64,000 nucleotides of DNA. It comes from Tritrichomonas musculus. Its lineage: Eukaryota; Parabasalia; Tritrichomonadida; Tritrichomonadidae. The notes under the pieces are model-generated. The model did no database searches. It was not told where the DNA came from and was given only the letters and a program-made list of their open reading frames with translations. Shown in pieces: positions 18,473-27,825 of the stretch (positions are counted from its first letter, which is position 1; each line of letters opens with the position of its first letter). The DNA lies in NCBI GenBank assembly GCA_039105265.1, contig JAPFFF010000009.1, forward strand, positions 3,906,001-3,970,000, in the 5' to 3' direction. A program made the position numbers and the translations under genes.

Positions 18473-18925
18473 ATGTCTGTCACTAGCTTCGTTCAAACAA
18501 TCAAACCAACTAATGATGATAAGTTAATTGTCTATCTTGATAGTAAGATATACCCTATTGATTTTGGCATTAGTGTTCGACCATTACTAGTCATTGATGG
18601 CAACAGAACCATTGACATGAATGAGTTGATTAACATCTTTGGTAAGGTACCATACATAACTGTACGTGAGAATCGTTATCGAACAGTATATCGTGATCCA
18701 ATGCTGTTAACCATTGACTTAACACCAAGACAATTCACATCAACTAATGATGAAACACATACCTATTACAAGTATTACATTGATAAGTTATGCTTACGTC
18801 ATGAGTTGAAACGTTATGAATCAATCTACACCAAAGCAAATGATGCTATCAATGAATACAGAAGTAAACTCAATGAACAAACCTCAGTTGATGCGTTGAG
18901 AGATGCTACTAATGATGTAGTTTAA
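18473..18925 (+). CDS. Polinton small protein of unknown function, 150 residues
   Basis: The frame follows the polymerase by 66 bases on the same strand. The product starts MSVTSFVQTIKPTNDDKL, is predicted mixed beta then helical, and ends in a charged helix (residues 100-140). No signal peptide, membrane segment or catalytic motif is visible. Its place next to the polymerase could mean a replication role, such as the priming protein, but that is only inference. Confidence 0.75.
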   Translation: MSVTSFVQTIKPTNDDKLIVYLDSKIYPIDFGISVRPLLVIDGNRTIDMNELINIFGKVPYITVRENRYRTVYRDPMLLTIDLTPRQFTSTNDETHTYYKYYIDKLCLRHELKRYESIYTKANDAINEYRSKLNEQTSVDALRDATNDVV

Positions 18926-18970
18926 ACGATTCATTTTTGGTTCACTTCAAGTCATCTCAAGTGTTCACAA

Positions 18971-19153
18971 TCAAGTCAAGTGCAGTCAATGCATCACTCA
19001 AGTGTGCAGTTAATGTATCACTCAAGTGTGCAGTCAAGTGTGCAGTTAATGTATCACTCAAGTGTGTAGTCAAGTGTGCAGTTAATGTATCACTCAAGTG
19101 TGCAGTTAATGTATCACTCAAGTGTATGCTTAATGTAACACCGCAAGTGTTCA
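18971..19153 (+). repeat. 24/36-base tandem repeats
   Basis: Units of the form TCAAGTGTGCAGTTAATGTA-TCAC recur about six times. Successive spacings are 24, 36, 36, 24 and 24 bases, the longer ones carrying an extra 12-base TCAAGTGTG(C/T)AG. Because every unit is a multiple of 12, both strands stay open and give repetitive frames; I regard these as repeat shadows unless transcripts show otherwise. Confidence 0.85.
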
Positions 19154-19302
19154 CTTCAACACGTCATGCAAATGCAAAAACAAAAGTGCAAAAACCAACC
19201 GTCTTCGTGAGTGTGTTATGCATTCGATGAGGAATCAACATACGTACCCGGGATTGTACATCAACCCCTCACAGGAAAGGAACTACACACACTATGGTTG
19301 GG

Positions 19303-19322
19303 GAACGTGATTTAACACGTTC
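19303..19322. repeat. Perfect 7-bp hairpin GAACGTG/CACGTTC
   Basis: GAACGTG, loop ATTTAA and CACGTTC form a perfect stem inside the gene-free segment. The 10-base palindrome CTACCGGTAG follows at 19338-19347. Confidence 0.7.
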
Positions 19323-19351
19323 ATTACAAAGATACACCTACCGGTAGATGC

Positions 19352-19440
19352 TTTCGTGTTACACATATCACAAGCAATGGCTTACCTTAGGTGTTGATTC
19401 GCTACAGGCTCCATCACAAGTGTGATAAAATAACACGAAA
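19352..19440. ncRNA. Large stem-loop with possible crossing pairing
   Basis: TTTCGTGTTA (19352-19361) pairs with TAACACGAAA (19431-19440), and after a small internal loop TATCACA (19366-19372) pairs with TGTGATA (19421-19427). The loop base run TAGGTGT (19388-19394) is complementary to ACACCTA (19334-19340), and the overlapping TGTTGATTC (19392-19400) to GAATCAACA (19232-19240). Either outside pairing would make a pseudoknot. Two competing partners for one loop would suit a switch, but that is inference. Confidence 0.45.
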
Positions 19441-19531
19441 AATCGGTACTGCTATGAATCGAACTCATGCCTGCCGCCGAAGCTGGGAGACACGCTTCAT
19501 GACTCAACCACTGTACCACGTCTGGCCAGAC
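19438..19531 (-). ncRNA. tRNA-like unit with Pol III box A, box B and T run
   Basis: On the minus strand, TGGTACAGTGG (19518-19508) fits the box A consensus, GTTCGATTC (19464-19456) fits box B, and five T at 19442-19438 would stop Pol III. A GAAGC/GCTTC stem lies between them and GGTACAG nearly pairs with CAGTACC near the end. The arms do not make a normal cloverleaf: the would-be anticodon loop has 10 bases and the D stem is weak. It may be a tRNA-derived small RNA rather than a working tRNA. The 12-base palindrome GTCTGGCCAGAC (19520-19531) marks its upstream end. Confidence 0.35.
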
Positions 19532-19662
19532 ACTAGTTAGTTGCAATATGATATTTAAACCATTCCCACTACATTACATAATGTATATCATTATAAACAC
19601 TTAAAATTTTTTCATTTGTTTTCATATCACATTTCATAATATGATTTTTTATCTCATAGCAA

Positions 19663-19908
19663 ATGTCAAGCATCAACACTGAATTGTTTAACGATACAGC
19701 TGTAGTTAAATCACTCAAATCAAAGCAGGGTATTGATAACGAACCTAAAAAGCGTGGTCGTAAAAAGCTATATCACACTGATGAAGAACGTATCAATGCT
19801 AGAAGACAACAACAAAAGCAGTACCGTGAACGTAAAAAGCAAGAGCTCATTGAGTTGCGTGCATTTAAAGCTAGTGTAACAACCAACATTAGCAGTGATC
19901 AAAAATAG
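19663..19908 (+). CDS. Polinton small basic bZIP-like DNA-binding protein
   Basis: The 81-residue product has an AT-hook-like KKRGRKK (residues 28-34) followed by a basic helix with Arg/Lys spacing typical of bZIP basic regions (ERINARRQQQKQYRERKK) and a short hydrophobic continuation (ELIELRAFKA). Similar short basic proteins occur in large DNA viruses and their transposon relatives. It could condense or mark element DNA or regulate its genes. The ATG at 19663 follows CTCATAGCAA, a near-match to the host initiator. Confidence 0.75.
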   Translation: MSSINTELFNDTAVVKSLKSKQGIDNEPKKRGRKKLYHTDEERINARRQQQKQYRERKKQELIELRAFKASVTTNISSDQK

Positions 19909-19919
19909 ATCAATCATTT

Positions 19920-20678
19920 TTACAGCTTCATCTTAGGTGGATCACATGGGTTGACCTTAATCGTAACAAACATAGGTGACATCAACTTAACTGGCTGATA
20001 TTCAAAGTCAACCAACTCCAACTCAATCTGTTTGAATGAATCGATATTAACAACATTTTTAATTGGTTTACCATACGTTTCAAAGTTCTGTATGATTGGT
20101 AAGCCATAACGAATGATATGATCGATGCTTGCTATCACTGATGGTGTATACTCAACATCACCCAAGTTGGATTGTATAGCTTGACCTTGCTTTGATATCA
20201 AGTATAGCTTGTTAGCGTAGTCTATTATCGGAATGTCACATTGTGTTGCTCTACCATTTGCTAACGGCTGGTTAAGTGGCGTGTTATACAATCCTGTTAT
20301 CAATGCTATACGATGTGACATTGATTTGATAGTGAAGTTGTCAACATGTGGGGTTAACTTAATGACATTAGTATTGTTATTCAATTGTACATTCATAATC
20401 GGTTGTCCATTAGCATCATTCACATTAAATAAATCAGGTATATCACTTGGCAATGAATAGTATCTGTCTTCCAAGCTCATAGTGCTGACGTGATGTGTAT
20501 GTGCTAAATCATTATCATCCCACTCATATGTTATACTATCATCATGTGATATAAGTAACACATTCTTTGTATTGATTGCCGCAACATAATACTCAATATA
20601 TTGACAGTTCCATGGTATTTGTATGTTAGCACGTATGCGATTGTAGTCTGGACCATTGCTCTTCAATGAAAGTATCAT
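19920..20678 (-). CDS. Polinton protein of unknown function, probable virion component
   Basis: Translation from the ATG at 20678 gives 252 residues (start MILSLKSNGPDYNRIRANIQ). The frame stays open further upstream only through non-ATG codons, and a TCATTT initiator at 20696-20691 supports 20678 as the start. The product is beta-rich, without membrane segments or catalytic motifs; the N-terminal strand pattern and position near capsid-type genes suggest a minor capsid or capsid-associated protein, but I cannot prove it. It ends 11 bases from the basic-protein gene, tail to tail. Confidence 0.7.
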   Translation of the reverse strand: MILSLKSNGPDYNRIRANIQIPWNCQYIEYYVAAINTKNVLLISHDDSITYEWDDNDLAHTHHVSTMSLEDRYYSLPSDIPDLFNVNDANGQPIMNVQLNNNTNVIKLTPHVDNFTIKSMSHRIALITGLYNTPLNQPLANGRATQCDIPIIDYANKLYLISKQGQAIQSNLGDVEYTPSVIASIDHIIRYGLPIIQNFETYGKPIKNVVNIDSFKQIELELVDFEYQPVKLMSPMFVTIKVNPCDPPKMKL

Positions 20679-20696
20679 TTTATCAATGGTAAATGA
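20675..20696. promoter_or_regulatory. Interlocked divergent initiators
   Basis: On the plus strand TCATTT (20675-20680) lies 12 bases before the ATG at 20693. On the minus strand TCATTT (20696-20691) lies 12 bases before the ATG at 20678. Each initiator overlaps the other gene's start codon, because TCAT contains the reverse complement of ATG. Both fit the trichomonad Inr (TCA+1, Py, T, A/T). Confidence 0.75.
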
Positions 20697-23600
20697 TAAC
20701 ACCACTTGCAGCTCAAGCACTATCACTCAATGATAAAGGTTATGATATGAGAATACGTAATGGCGAAGTAAAATTAACACGTTATGGTAAAACAGATGAT
20801 GTACATATCAATTGCATCTATACTAAGAAAGAAATCGATGACGCATTACAATCAATGCAAACAACCATTAAAGACAATACTCAATTCACACTCAAAGAAT
20901 CAGATCAGCTTTACCTATACAAACCATCATCAATAAGTCAAACGTCAAAGTACTACGTCATGACATGGAACATCGATCCAGATTACAACATACCACTACA
21001 TACTAACTTCACTTTCATTGATCATCTCTTCAACCATGCATGGTCATTGATATGGGATGGTGATTCATGGACAGGTGATAACGTTGTGAATAACTCATAT
21101 GCTAAGCTATCAACATACGAAAGTAAAAAAGGAAGACCATATATTTATGTACAACACACTGAACGCATTGCGAGATGGTTAAGCAGCTTTGAAGAAGTGT
21201 CATCAGATACTAACTATGCAACAGCACTATGCAAGTACATTCAAAACTGGCGTTTGGTATATGGTGATGGAACTATAATCGAGTTGAATGATTCAAACAG
21301 TAACATTACACCAACATCATCATCTCAGATTGCTATTAAAGATGTTCCATGTGATATACATTACTTCTCCGTCAAGTTAACAAGCAAAGTATCGAGTAAG
21401 AATTTACTTTATATCATGGCTGACATTGTTATTGACGACTTTACCACACCATTACGATGGGACATGCATCCAGTTACACCAATCGATGCATCATTCATTA
21501 ACACATGGGATGACAGTGTTGTAATTGAATCATTTAGATATGAACGTAGAGTCAGACACTCAAATAAGATAATCGAACCATCAACTAAGAAGAACATTAA
21601 CATATACATTGAGAAAGATTACTTCGAACAACTACCTGAAAACGCAGATGAAAACTACAATCCATTCGATACAATCATCTCACAGCAATTCTATGAAGTA
21701 ACACCAGATCCACGTAACTGCACTACATTAACAACAGATCATAACATATTCTCATCCAAAATCATATGGGCTGATAACATCATGACAATGCGACGTGATC
21801 TTAACGTTGTTGGTGGTACACTTGATGTGTTGTCATACGACTACGCTATCTTGAAAGCAATCATCAATTCTATTCAAGAACAGATGAGGTTACAAGCTAA
21901 ATACAATAACTATGTCAATGACCTTCAAAAATATATAACTATAACTAAGAATGTATTAAGCATTGTGTCAGGTGCTATTAAAATTGCAACAGCATTATCT
22001 GAGTTCTCATTTGACAGTGAGAGTATGGCATTAAACACAACTCATACAGAAGACTTTCACTTCCCTGACTTTCCTGGTGGTGGTTCAGGTGGTGGTGGTG
22101 GCGGTGGCAAGTTCCCAGGCATAGATATCGTTGGTCAGTTCTTACTTAAGTATGCAGCTAATGCATTTGGTCAACAGTTTAGCAGATACCTACCATCTCA
22201 AACAGATACACCTGCAGCAACATCATCATTAACTGCAACAGCACTTGTGTTAAGTGCATTAGAATCATTAACTCAAATAGGTAATGCAACTACCACATTA
22301 ATTGCAGGTGGACTTACATTCGATCGTATACCAACCATAGTTGATAACACACGAACGATATATCAATCACTACAAACGTTCACTGATTCAATACATGAGT
22401 TGCGACGCAGATGGAGAGAACGAACTAACAACAATACCATTGTCGATCATACAATTACTAACACTGATGAGATGGAGTTAGATGAAGATGATACAAATGA
22501 AGAAGTAAATAATCTTCCATGCGTTAGATTGACTCATGAAACAGTTACCAACACATCAGCTTTTAGTCAACCATTATTCGGTGATCATACCATCGAATCA
22601 TTATCAAACCTATCAATAGATGAACTACTTGATTTGAACACATACGATCCAATTGAAGGTCCGCAAATAGGTGATATCATGGTTAGACGAGTAGGTGACA
22701 ATCGATTTGGCTTGATATATGTAACACGTGTCAATGATAAGGGTGTTAATAAGATAATATACATGAGACGAATTGATAATGAAAGCAGCACGTTAACGTC
22801 ACAACAATTAAGCTTACGCACAATGAGAAGTGTTAATACCAACTCAATGTGGAGTGTCAATGACAATGGTACGGTTTATACAGCAGCTCAGATCGAACGC
22901 ATGGAACCAGATGAGAGGTATCAATTTGAATCAGCTCATCCAGAGTATATATTCACACGCAACGTTGATAATGAGATGGGTGTTAGCTGGACTGAAGTGA
23001 GGGACATGAATGGTTCCATTCAAGCAGTCATTGATGTGAGAATAGCAGTTAGTACTAATGTTAGCAGTGATGAGATATCAATTCATAGTCCTGAATCAAA
23101 TATCAGCATTAACTCACATGGTATTAGTATGCAGCAAGGTGCTATCACTGCAACAGGACAGGATAATGTACATGAGTTAGTTGCTAATGAATACAATGTT
23201 GTTGTTTCAAATTATGAACTAGCACCAATCGAAGAGAATTTGACAATACCTAATACAACAATCACACTTGCTGATATTCAGAATATGGATTGGTATGAAA
23301 GATATAGACTCGTTTATGAGATTCTAAATGAAAGCGGTAACATACTTTCATTCGAAGGTAGTAATCTAGATGACAATGAAACGGAATACACTACTGTATT
23401 ATATAACAACAGAGCAATTGGTGTAATTGATTTAAGACATCGTAATCAAGTGTCAATCACTGATAATACAATCACAATCACTAATCCACAAAGCATTTTC
23501 AAACTAACAGATCGTGAATTAGAATGGATAAGACGAGATGAACAACAACAACAAACAATACGTCAAACATTAAGTGGCTTCATATCAAACATCACTGATC

Positions 23601-26600
23601 GAATAGAACGCATCAACAACAACATTGAATGGTTATTAGATCATCCTAATTTAACTGACCGTCTTATCATTGGACGTGGTTCATCCATATTAATTCCAAT
23701 CGTTGATGTGTTGTTATACATCCCTCGTTTGATTCACAAAGCAGGTGAAGAAACACTTGCATTACTTTCCGAAGTTGATAATGCAACATACTCCACTTAT
23801 GATGATGGTCTTGATGCAATCATTGAGTGGTGCACTGGCAATGGCATTGATATATCATTACCTGATGATACAAATGAGGCAATCTCATTAAACTCATGTG
23901 TAAACATATGTAAAGCATTCAGAGATACCATCAAAGGCCCACTTGCATTGCTCGCGTATAAGATCAAAGATGTTGAAAGTAAATCATCAGGTCAGCTACC
24001 AAGTTCAGGTGAGTTTAATGCAGTTGAAGGTTATCCTGATTACTACGTCAAGCATGATGACATAACAGTGTATACACCAACTGTCAGCAGTGAATCAGGC
24101 GTTGATGATCCAGTTAATGATCCAGTCATAATCATGAAGATAACACTACCAACCACACTCAAAAACAAACTCACTGCTGCTACCAAACCAGTTGATGTGT
24201 TTAAGATTCACTTACGCAACATGTTATTATTCGATTGGCAAGGCAACATCTTAAATGACTTCATCATATCAGCTAAAGATGGTAAGTTCATCTGCCCAGA
24301 GTTGACACACAACGTAGCACGTGATTGTTGCACATACTCAACACGCAAACGAGATGATCCTGAGATAATGTTTGCAACTGACTTCAATATTGAACCATAC
24401 ATACGCTTCTTGAATGGTGACATAGTAATTCACAACCTACTCTCATCAGATGCATTGGTATCATGCAAGCCAACCATCAAGTGTGACATCATAGATGCAA
24501 CTAATGCATTGAAGTTACAACGCTCTGACACATATTACTTCTATCGACCATCAATGATTGACTATGATGAACATGTTAAGTACATTGACATGTTTGCGAA
24601 TGAACAACTTGAGTATGAATGTGAGTGCTATCGAATGGTGTATAAGATACCATCAACGTATGACATACCAACCAACTTAACGTTCAAATTTAGTGAGTAC
24701 TGCTTTGGCAACACATGGGCATTGACATGGGATGGTAACAAGTGGGTTGGCGACAGTATTCAAGGTAGGTTCCAAAGCAAGGTCATCAGCAAGTGTAAAA
24801 CACGTGATCCTAAGGAAGATAACTATGGTTCAACTGGTTGTATGGTTGCAGTCAAGCGTGATACGTTGAATTACAGAGCAATACCTGAAGACAAAGCACA
24901 TGGCTTAGCATATTCACTACTCAACACATGCCGCAATGATGGTAAGTATGAGGTACTGATTAAGTTGCGTGATGGTAGATTGGTTAATGCATCTGAGTAT
25001 GAACTCAACATTGGCTATTCATTTATACTCAATGGTGCAACGATGGATGGTTATGATTTGGTTGCAATGAGTTGTACATATAATAATTACTCAACATCAA
25101 CACTCAAAGTAAGCGACATTGAATTACTATACCTTGACTTGACGTTGCCACATCAAGAGCATACCATGAGGTTATCATTCACAGTCGGTGAAGTTCATAA
25201 TAAAAATGATGTATATGATAGAGGATACGTTGATTTAAGTGGAGCACTTGATACAGTCGAAAGAGTGGCATATGTATGGAGTAAGACACCCACTCAAACC
25301 AGCAATGATGATGGCTTAACACCACGTGATATTGCATTATACCTTCGTCATGATTATACTGATCCTATTGATGAAGTTAATTGGGATGCAGCTACAAATG
25401 CATTCGAATACATCATCAAGCAACAGTTCTATGAAGTGTCACCTAATCCAAACTCAGCTACAACACTATACACTGACTTCAACATTACATCATCGAAGAT
25501 AATCACTGCTGACAATATCACTACAATGAGATCTGACTTGAATCTCGTCACTAACAACGTTGATGTAGTATCGTATGATGTTAAGGAGGTGCAATCTAAG
25601 GTTGATGCACTTGGCTCGCAGATGACTGACCAACAAGCTAAGACTAAATACCTTGAGAAGGAAGTTGATAAGATCGATATGAAAGCAAATGTTGGTATTG
25701 CGTTAGGTGCTGTTGGCTGTGTGTTAGGTGCCACTGGCATAGGTGTTGCTGGTAAGGCATTATCATTTGCAACGAAGGGTGTTGGTTCGGCTGTCAAATC
25801 AGGTGGTCGTGAGTTAGTTAACACTATAACTAAAGCTAGTGATGTTGGAGCTGATGTATTGGATGACATGCTAGGTAAGCTGACTGATGAACTACCTGAT
25901 ATTGGCTCTGACATATTCTTCGGTGACTTAGTTAGTGGTGCTACGGCCAGCTATGCTGGACGTCCGACTATGTCGGCCGTGGCAACGTTAAGTTCAACTC
26001 AAGCTGTCACTCAAGATGAAGCTCTTAATATTAGAACACTCGACCTGGTCGAGTTGCCGACTGTAAGTCGGCCTCAAGCTGTCGCTCAAGATGAAGCGTT
26101 AAGTAGAATAGCTCAATGGTGTGATGAAGAATACATACCAGTAACAGAGATGAACTTCAGTGATGAACTCGATGATCCATCTAAAGTGGCAATGACATTG
26201 ACATCAACAATGGACATGTGTAAACGATTCAGACATACACTCAAGCCTACCATCAAAGCGCTGGCAAATGCAATCAGTGATGTATCTGTACAGATGGATG
26301 GTTATGTTAACAAGAATGAGTTAGCACGTAATGATACCATTGATGTTGTTGGCAAGGTTGATGGTAAAACGATTCAACTCATAGCTGAAGACACAATCAC
26401 AAGTGGTGTACTTAAAGTCAAACTCATGGTTAGAACGATTAGCGAGTTCAATGACATTGACTATGATGAACAATATGTTACAATCAACATTGTGGATGAA
26501 GCAATAGCTGAGTTCAGTGGTACAGATACATTTCCAGCGGCAACGATGAGTGGCAACATCATTACGATTAACAACCCACACAACGTACAGGTCACAAGCA

Positions 26601-27808
26601 TAACTGTTAAAGAAAACACATCGGTTAGACAATTGACACTCACAACTAATGATTTAGCATATACATGTGACATTGACGCAGTGAATAAAAGCATTGATTC
26701 ATTACGTGCTCAACTTGAGTTGAACGATGAGTCACTTGCTAAAACGTTGAATGACTTTCCAACTGTTGATGAAGTTAACACAGCGTTGGATGAATTAAAA
26801 AACAATATGATTAACATGAATGATTTATCTAATTATCGATTAAAGACAGATTTGATATATAACGATGCTGTCGATGTGCCATTTGAAAACGTACAAGATA
26901 GCTCTGGATCGTGGGAAGTCAAAATAACATTGACTAATGGAATTCACCTTGTTGGAACAATATCAAATAACGATGGCTTTGTCAAAGTGTTTGACTATAT
27001 GTTTGACTATGATGGTGTTATTACTGAAGATGGAGTTAATGTCGATGTTGAAATTGATGGAACAACCTATAACTTGATCTATTATAAAAGCGATAGTAAT
27101 GGTCAATGCTTTTACATCGATAATGGGGAAGACTATTTTGATACCAAATTAATATCAGCGGAAAAAATATTGAAGCATGATAAAATAGCATTGAAGAGTG
27201 AGATACCAACCAATTATGTTACAACATCACAGTTAACGTCAACATTGAATGAGTACATGTTGAAGAGTGATATGCCAGATGATTATGTTACTATAGATGA
27301 TCTCGATGGTTATGCATTGAAGAGTGAGTTACCAAACATTGATGTTAGCAATGTCAGAGCATATGACGATCTATCATATTGTTCTACTGATAAGACATCG
27401 TTGACGATAGGTGTTACTGGAACTTTAAAATTGCCATCGATTCTCCCTTTCATGGAAGGTGCACATATTGTAGTCGATGCTGTATTTGATGATGGTACTG
27501 AACATCTTGACTTCATATTCAAAACCAATTCCAGTACCAGTGATACGCATACAATGATTTACAACGTGAATGGAACTGATGCTGTACTTAGAAATCAAGA
27601 CTACACGATAAACTGGAATAGCACTACTGGTGAGTTCACTATCAAAGGTTTCGTTAAACATAAAGGTAAGAACCCATCTGAATATAGAAACTTACGTGCT
27701 GATACCGGTGATCATCATGATTCGTTGGCGTTGAATAGCCAAATCGAACAACTATGGAGTTACATCACAGCGTTAGAAACACGATTAGCTGCATTGGAAT
27801 CGACGTAA
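20693..27808 (+). CDS. Giant Polinton fibre-like protein, 2371 residues
   Basis: The largest gene of the element. A module near residues 76-430 recurs near 1276-1640: compare YLYKPSSI with YFYRPSMI, AWSLIWDGDSWTGD with TWALTWDGNKWVGD, and QQFYEVTPDP with QQFYEVSPNP. A Gly run (GGGSGGGGGGGKFPG) lies near 465, a hydrophobic Gly/Ala stretch (VGIALGAVGCVLGATGIGVA) near 1667, and helical coils between. Near 2175-2230 short repeats of the YALKSELP/YMLKSDMP type resemble spacers of phage tail fibres, and the last 25 residues form a coil that could trimerise. I infer a trimeric virion-surface or entry protein. No signal peptide. Confidence 0.8.
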   Translation: MITPLAAQALSLNDKGYDMRIRNGEVKLTRYGKTDDVHINCIYTKKEIDDALQSMQTTIKDNTQFTLKESDQLYLYKPSSISQTSKYYVMTWNIDPDYNIPLHTNFTFIDHLFNHAWSLIWDGDSWTGDNVVNNSYAKLSTYESKKGRPYIYVQHTERIARWLSSFEEVSSDTNYATALCKYIQNWRLVYGDGTIIELNDSNSNITPTSSSQIAIKDVPCDIHYFSVKLTSKVSSKNLLYIMADIVIDDFTTPLRWDMHPVTPIDASFINTWDDSVVIESFRYERRVRHSNKIIEPSTKKNINIYIEKDYFEQLPENADENYNPFDTIISQQFYEVTPDPRNCTTLTTDHNIFSSKIIWADNIMTMRRDLNVVGGTLDVLSYDYAILKAIINSIQEQMRLQAKYNNYVNDLQKYITITKNVLSIVSGAIKIATALSEFSFDSESMALNTTHTEDFHFPDFPGGGSGGGGGGGKFPGIDIVGQFLLKYAANAFGQQFSRYLPSQTDTPAATSSLTATALVLSALESLTQIGNATTTLIAGGLTFDRIPTIVDNTRTIYQSLQTFTDSIHELRRRWRERTNNNTIVDHTITNTDEMELDEDDTNEEVNNLPCVRLTHETVTNTSAFSQPLFGDHTIESLSNLSIDELLDLNTYDPIEGPQIGDIMVRRVGDNRFGLIYVTRVNDKGVNKIIYMRRIDNESSTLTSQQLSLRTMRSVNTNSMWSVNDNGTVYTAAQIERMEPDERYQFESAHPEYIFTRNVDNEMGVSWTEVRDMNGSIQAVIDVRIAVSTNVSSDEISIHSPESNISINSHGISMQQGAITATGQDNVHELVANEYNVVVSNYELAPIEENLTIPNTTITLADIQNMDWYERYRLVYEILNESGNILSFEGSNLDDNETEYTTVLYNNRAIGVIDLRHRNQVSITDNTITITNPQSIFKLTDRELEWIRRDEQQQQTIRQTLSGFISNITDRIERINNNIEWLLDHPNLTDRLIIGRGSSILIPIVDVLLYIPRLIHKAGEETLALLSEVDNATYSTYDDGLDAIIEWCTGNGIDISLPDDTNEAISLNSCVNICKAFRDTIKGPLALLAYKIKDVESKSSGQLPSSGEFNAVEGYPDYYVKHDDITVYTPTVSSESGVDDPVNDPVIIMKITLPTTLKNKLTAATKPVDVFKIHLRNMLLFDWQGNILNDFIISAKDGKFICPELTHNVARDCCTYSTRKRDDPEIMFATDFNIEPYIRFLNGDIVIHNLLSSDALVSCKPTIKCDIIDATNALKLQRSDTYYFYRPSMIDYDEHVKYIDMFANEQLEYECECYRMVYKIPSTYDIPTNLTFKFSEYCFGNTWALTWDGNKWVGDSIQGRFQSKVISKCKTRDPKEDNYGSTGCMVAVKRDTLNYRAIPEDKAHGLAYSLLNTCRNDGKYEVLIKLRDGRLVNASEYELNIGYSFILNGATMDGYDLVAMSCTYNNYSTSTLKVSDIELLYLDLTLPHQEHTMRLSFTVGEVHNKNDVYDRGYVDLSGALDTVERVAYVWSKTPTQTSNDDGLTPRDIALYLRHDYTDPIDEVNWDAATNAFEYIIKQQFYEVSPNPNSATTLYTDFNITSSKIITADNITTMRSDLNLVTNNVDVVSYDVKEVQSKVDALGSQMTDQQAKTKYLEKEVDKIDMKANVGIALGAVGCVLGATGIGVAGKALSFATKGVGSAVKSGGRELVNTITKASDVGADVLDDMLGKLTDELPDIGSDIFFGDLVSGATASYAGRPTMSAVATLSSTQAVTQDEALNIRTLDLVELPTVSRPQAVAQDEALSRIAQWCDEEYIPVTEMNFSDELDDPSKVAMTLTSTMDMCKRFRHTLKPTIKALANAISDVSVQMDGYVNKNELARNDTIDVVGKVDGKTIQLIAEDTITSGVLKVKLMVRTISEFNDIDYDEQYVTINIVDEAIAEFSGTDTFPAATMSGNIITINNPHNVQVTSITVKENTSVRQLTLTTNDLAYTCDIDAVNKSIDSLRAQLELNDESLAKTLNDFPTVDEVNTALDELKNNMINMNDLSNYRLKTDLIYNDAVDVPFENVQDSSGSWEVKITLTNGIHLVGTISNNDGFVKVFDYMFDYDGVITEDGVNVDVEIDGTTYNLIYYKSDSNGQCFYIDNGEDYFDTKLISAEKILKHDKIALKSEIPTNYVTTSQLTSTLNEYMLKSDMPDDYVTIDDLDGYALKSELPNIDVSNVRAYDDLSYCSTDKTSLTIGVTGTLKLPSILPFMEGAHIVVDAVFDDGTEHLDFIFKTNSSTSDTHTMIYNVNGTDAVLRNQDYTINWNSTTGEFTIKGFVKHKGKNPSEYRNLRADTGDHHDSLALNSQIEQLWSYITALETRLAALEST

Positions 27809-27825
27809 AAATAACTCATATGTTT

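Larger units (their letters stand above)
18926..19662. ncRNA. Gene-free structured segment of the Polinton
   Basis: The 737 bases between the 150-residue protein gene and the basic-protein gene hold no convincing gene. In order: a tandem repeat array (18971-19153), a perfect hairpin (19303-19322), a large stem with possible pseudoknot (19232-19440), and a tRNA-like Pol III unit on the minus strand (19438-19531). The dense self-complementarity is unlike the rest of the element and suggests a functional RNA or a cis-acting DNA site. Strand and transcript limits are not known. Confidence 0.4.

Noticed and set aside
18937-19230. 97-codon plus-strand frame and a minus-strand frame across the 24/36-base array
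   Set aside because: Both are repeat products with biased, Lys-Cys-Ala-Val or Thr-Leu-rich sequence; kept only as a repeat unless transcripts are found.
19438-19531. Calling the Polinton tRNA-like unit a functional tRNA
   Set aside because: The D stem is weak, the anticodon loop would have 10 bases and the acceptor pairing depends on an unusual register; only Pol III-like boxes are supported.
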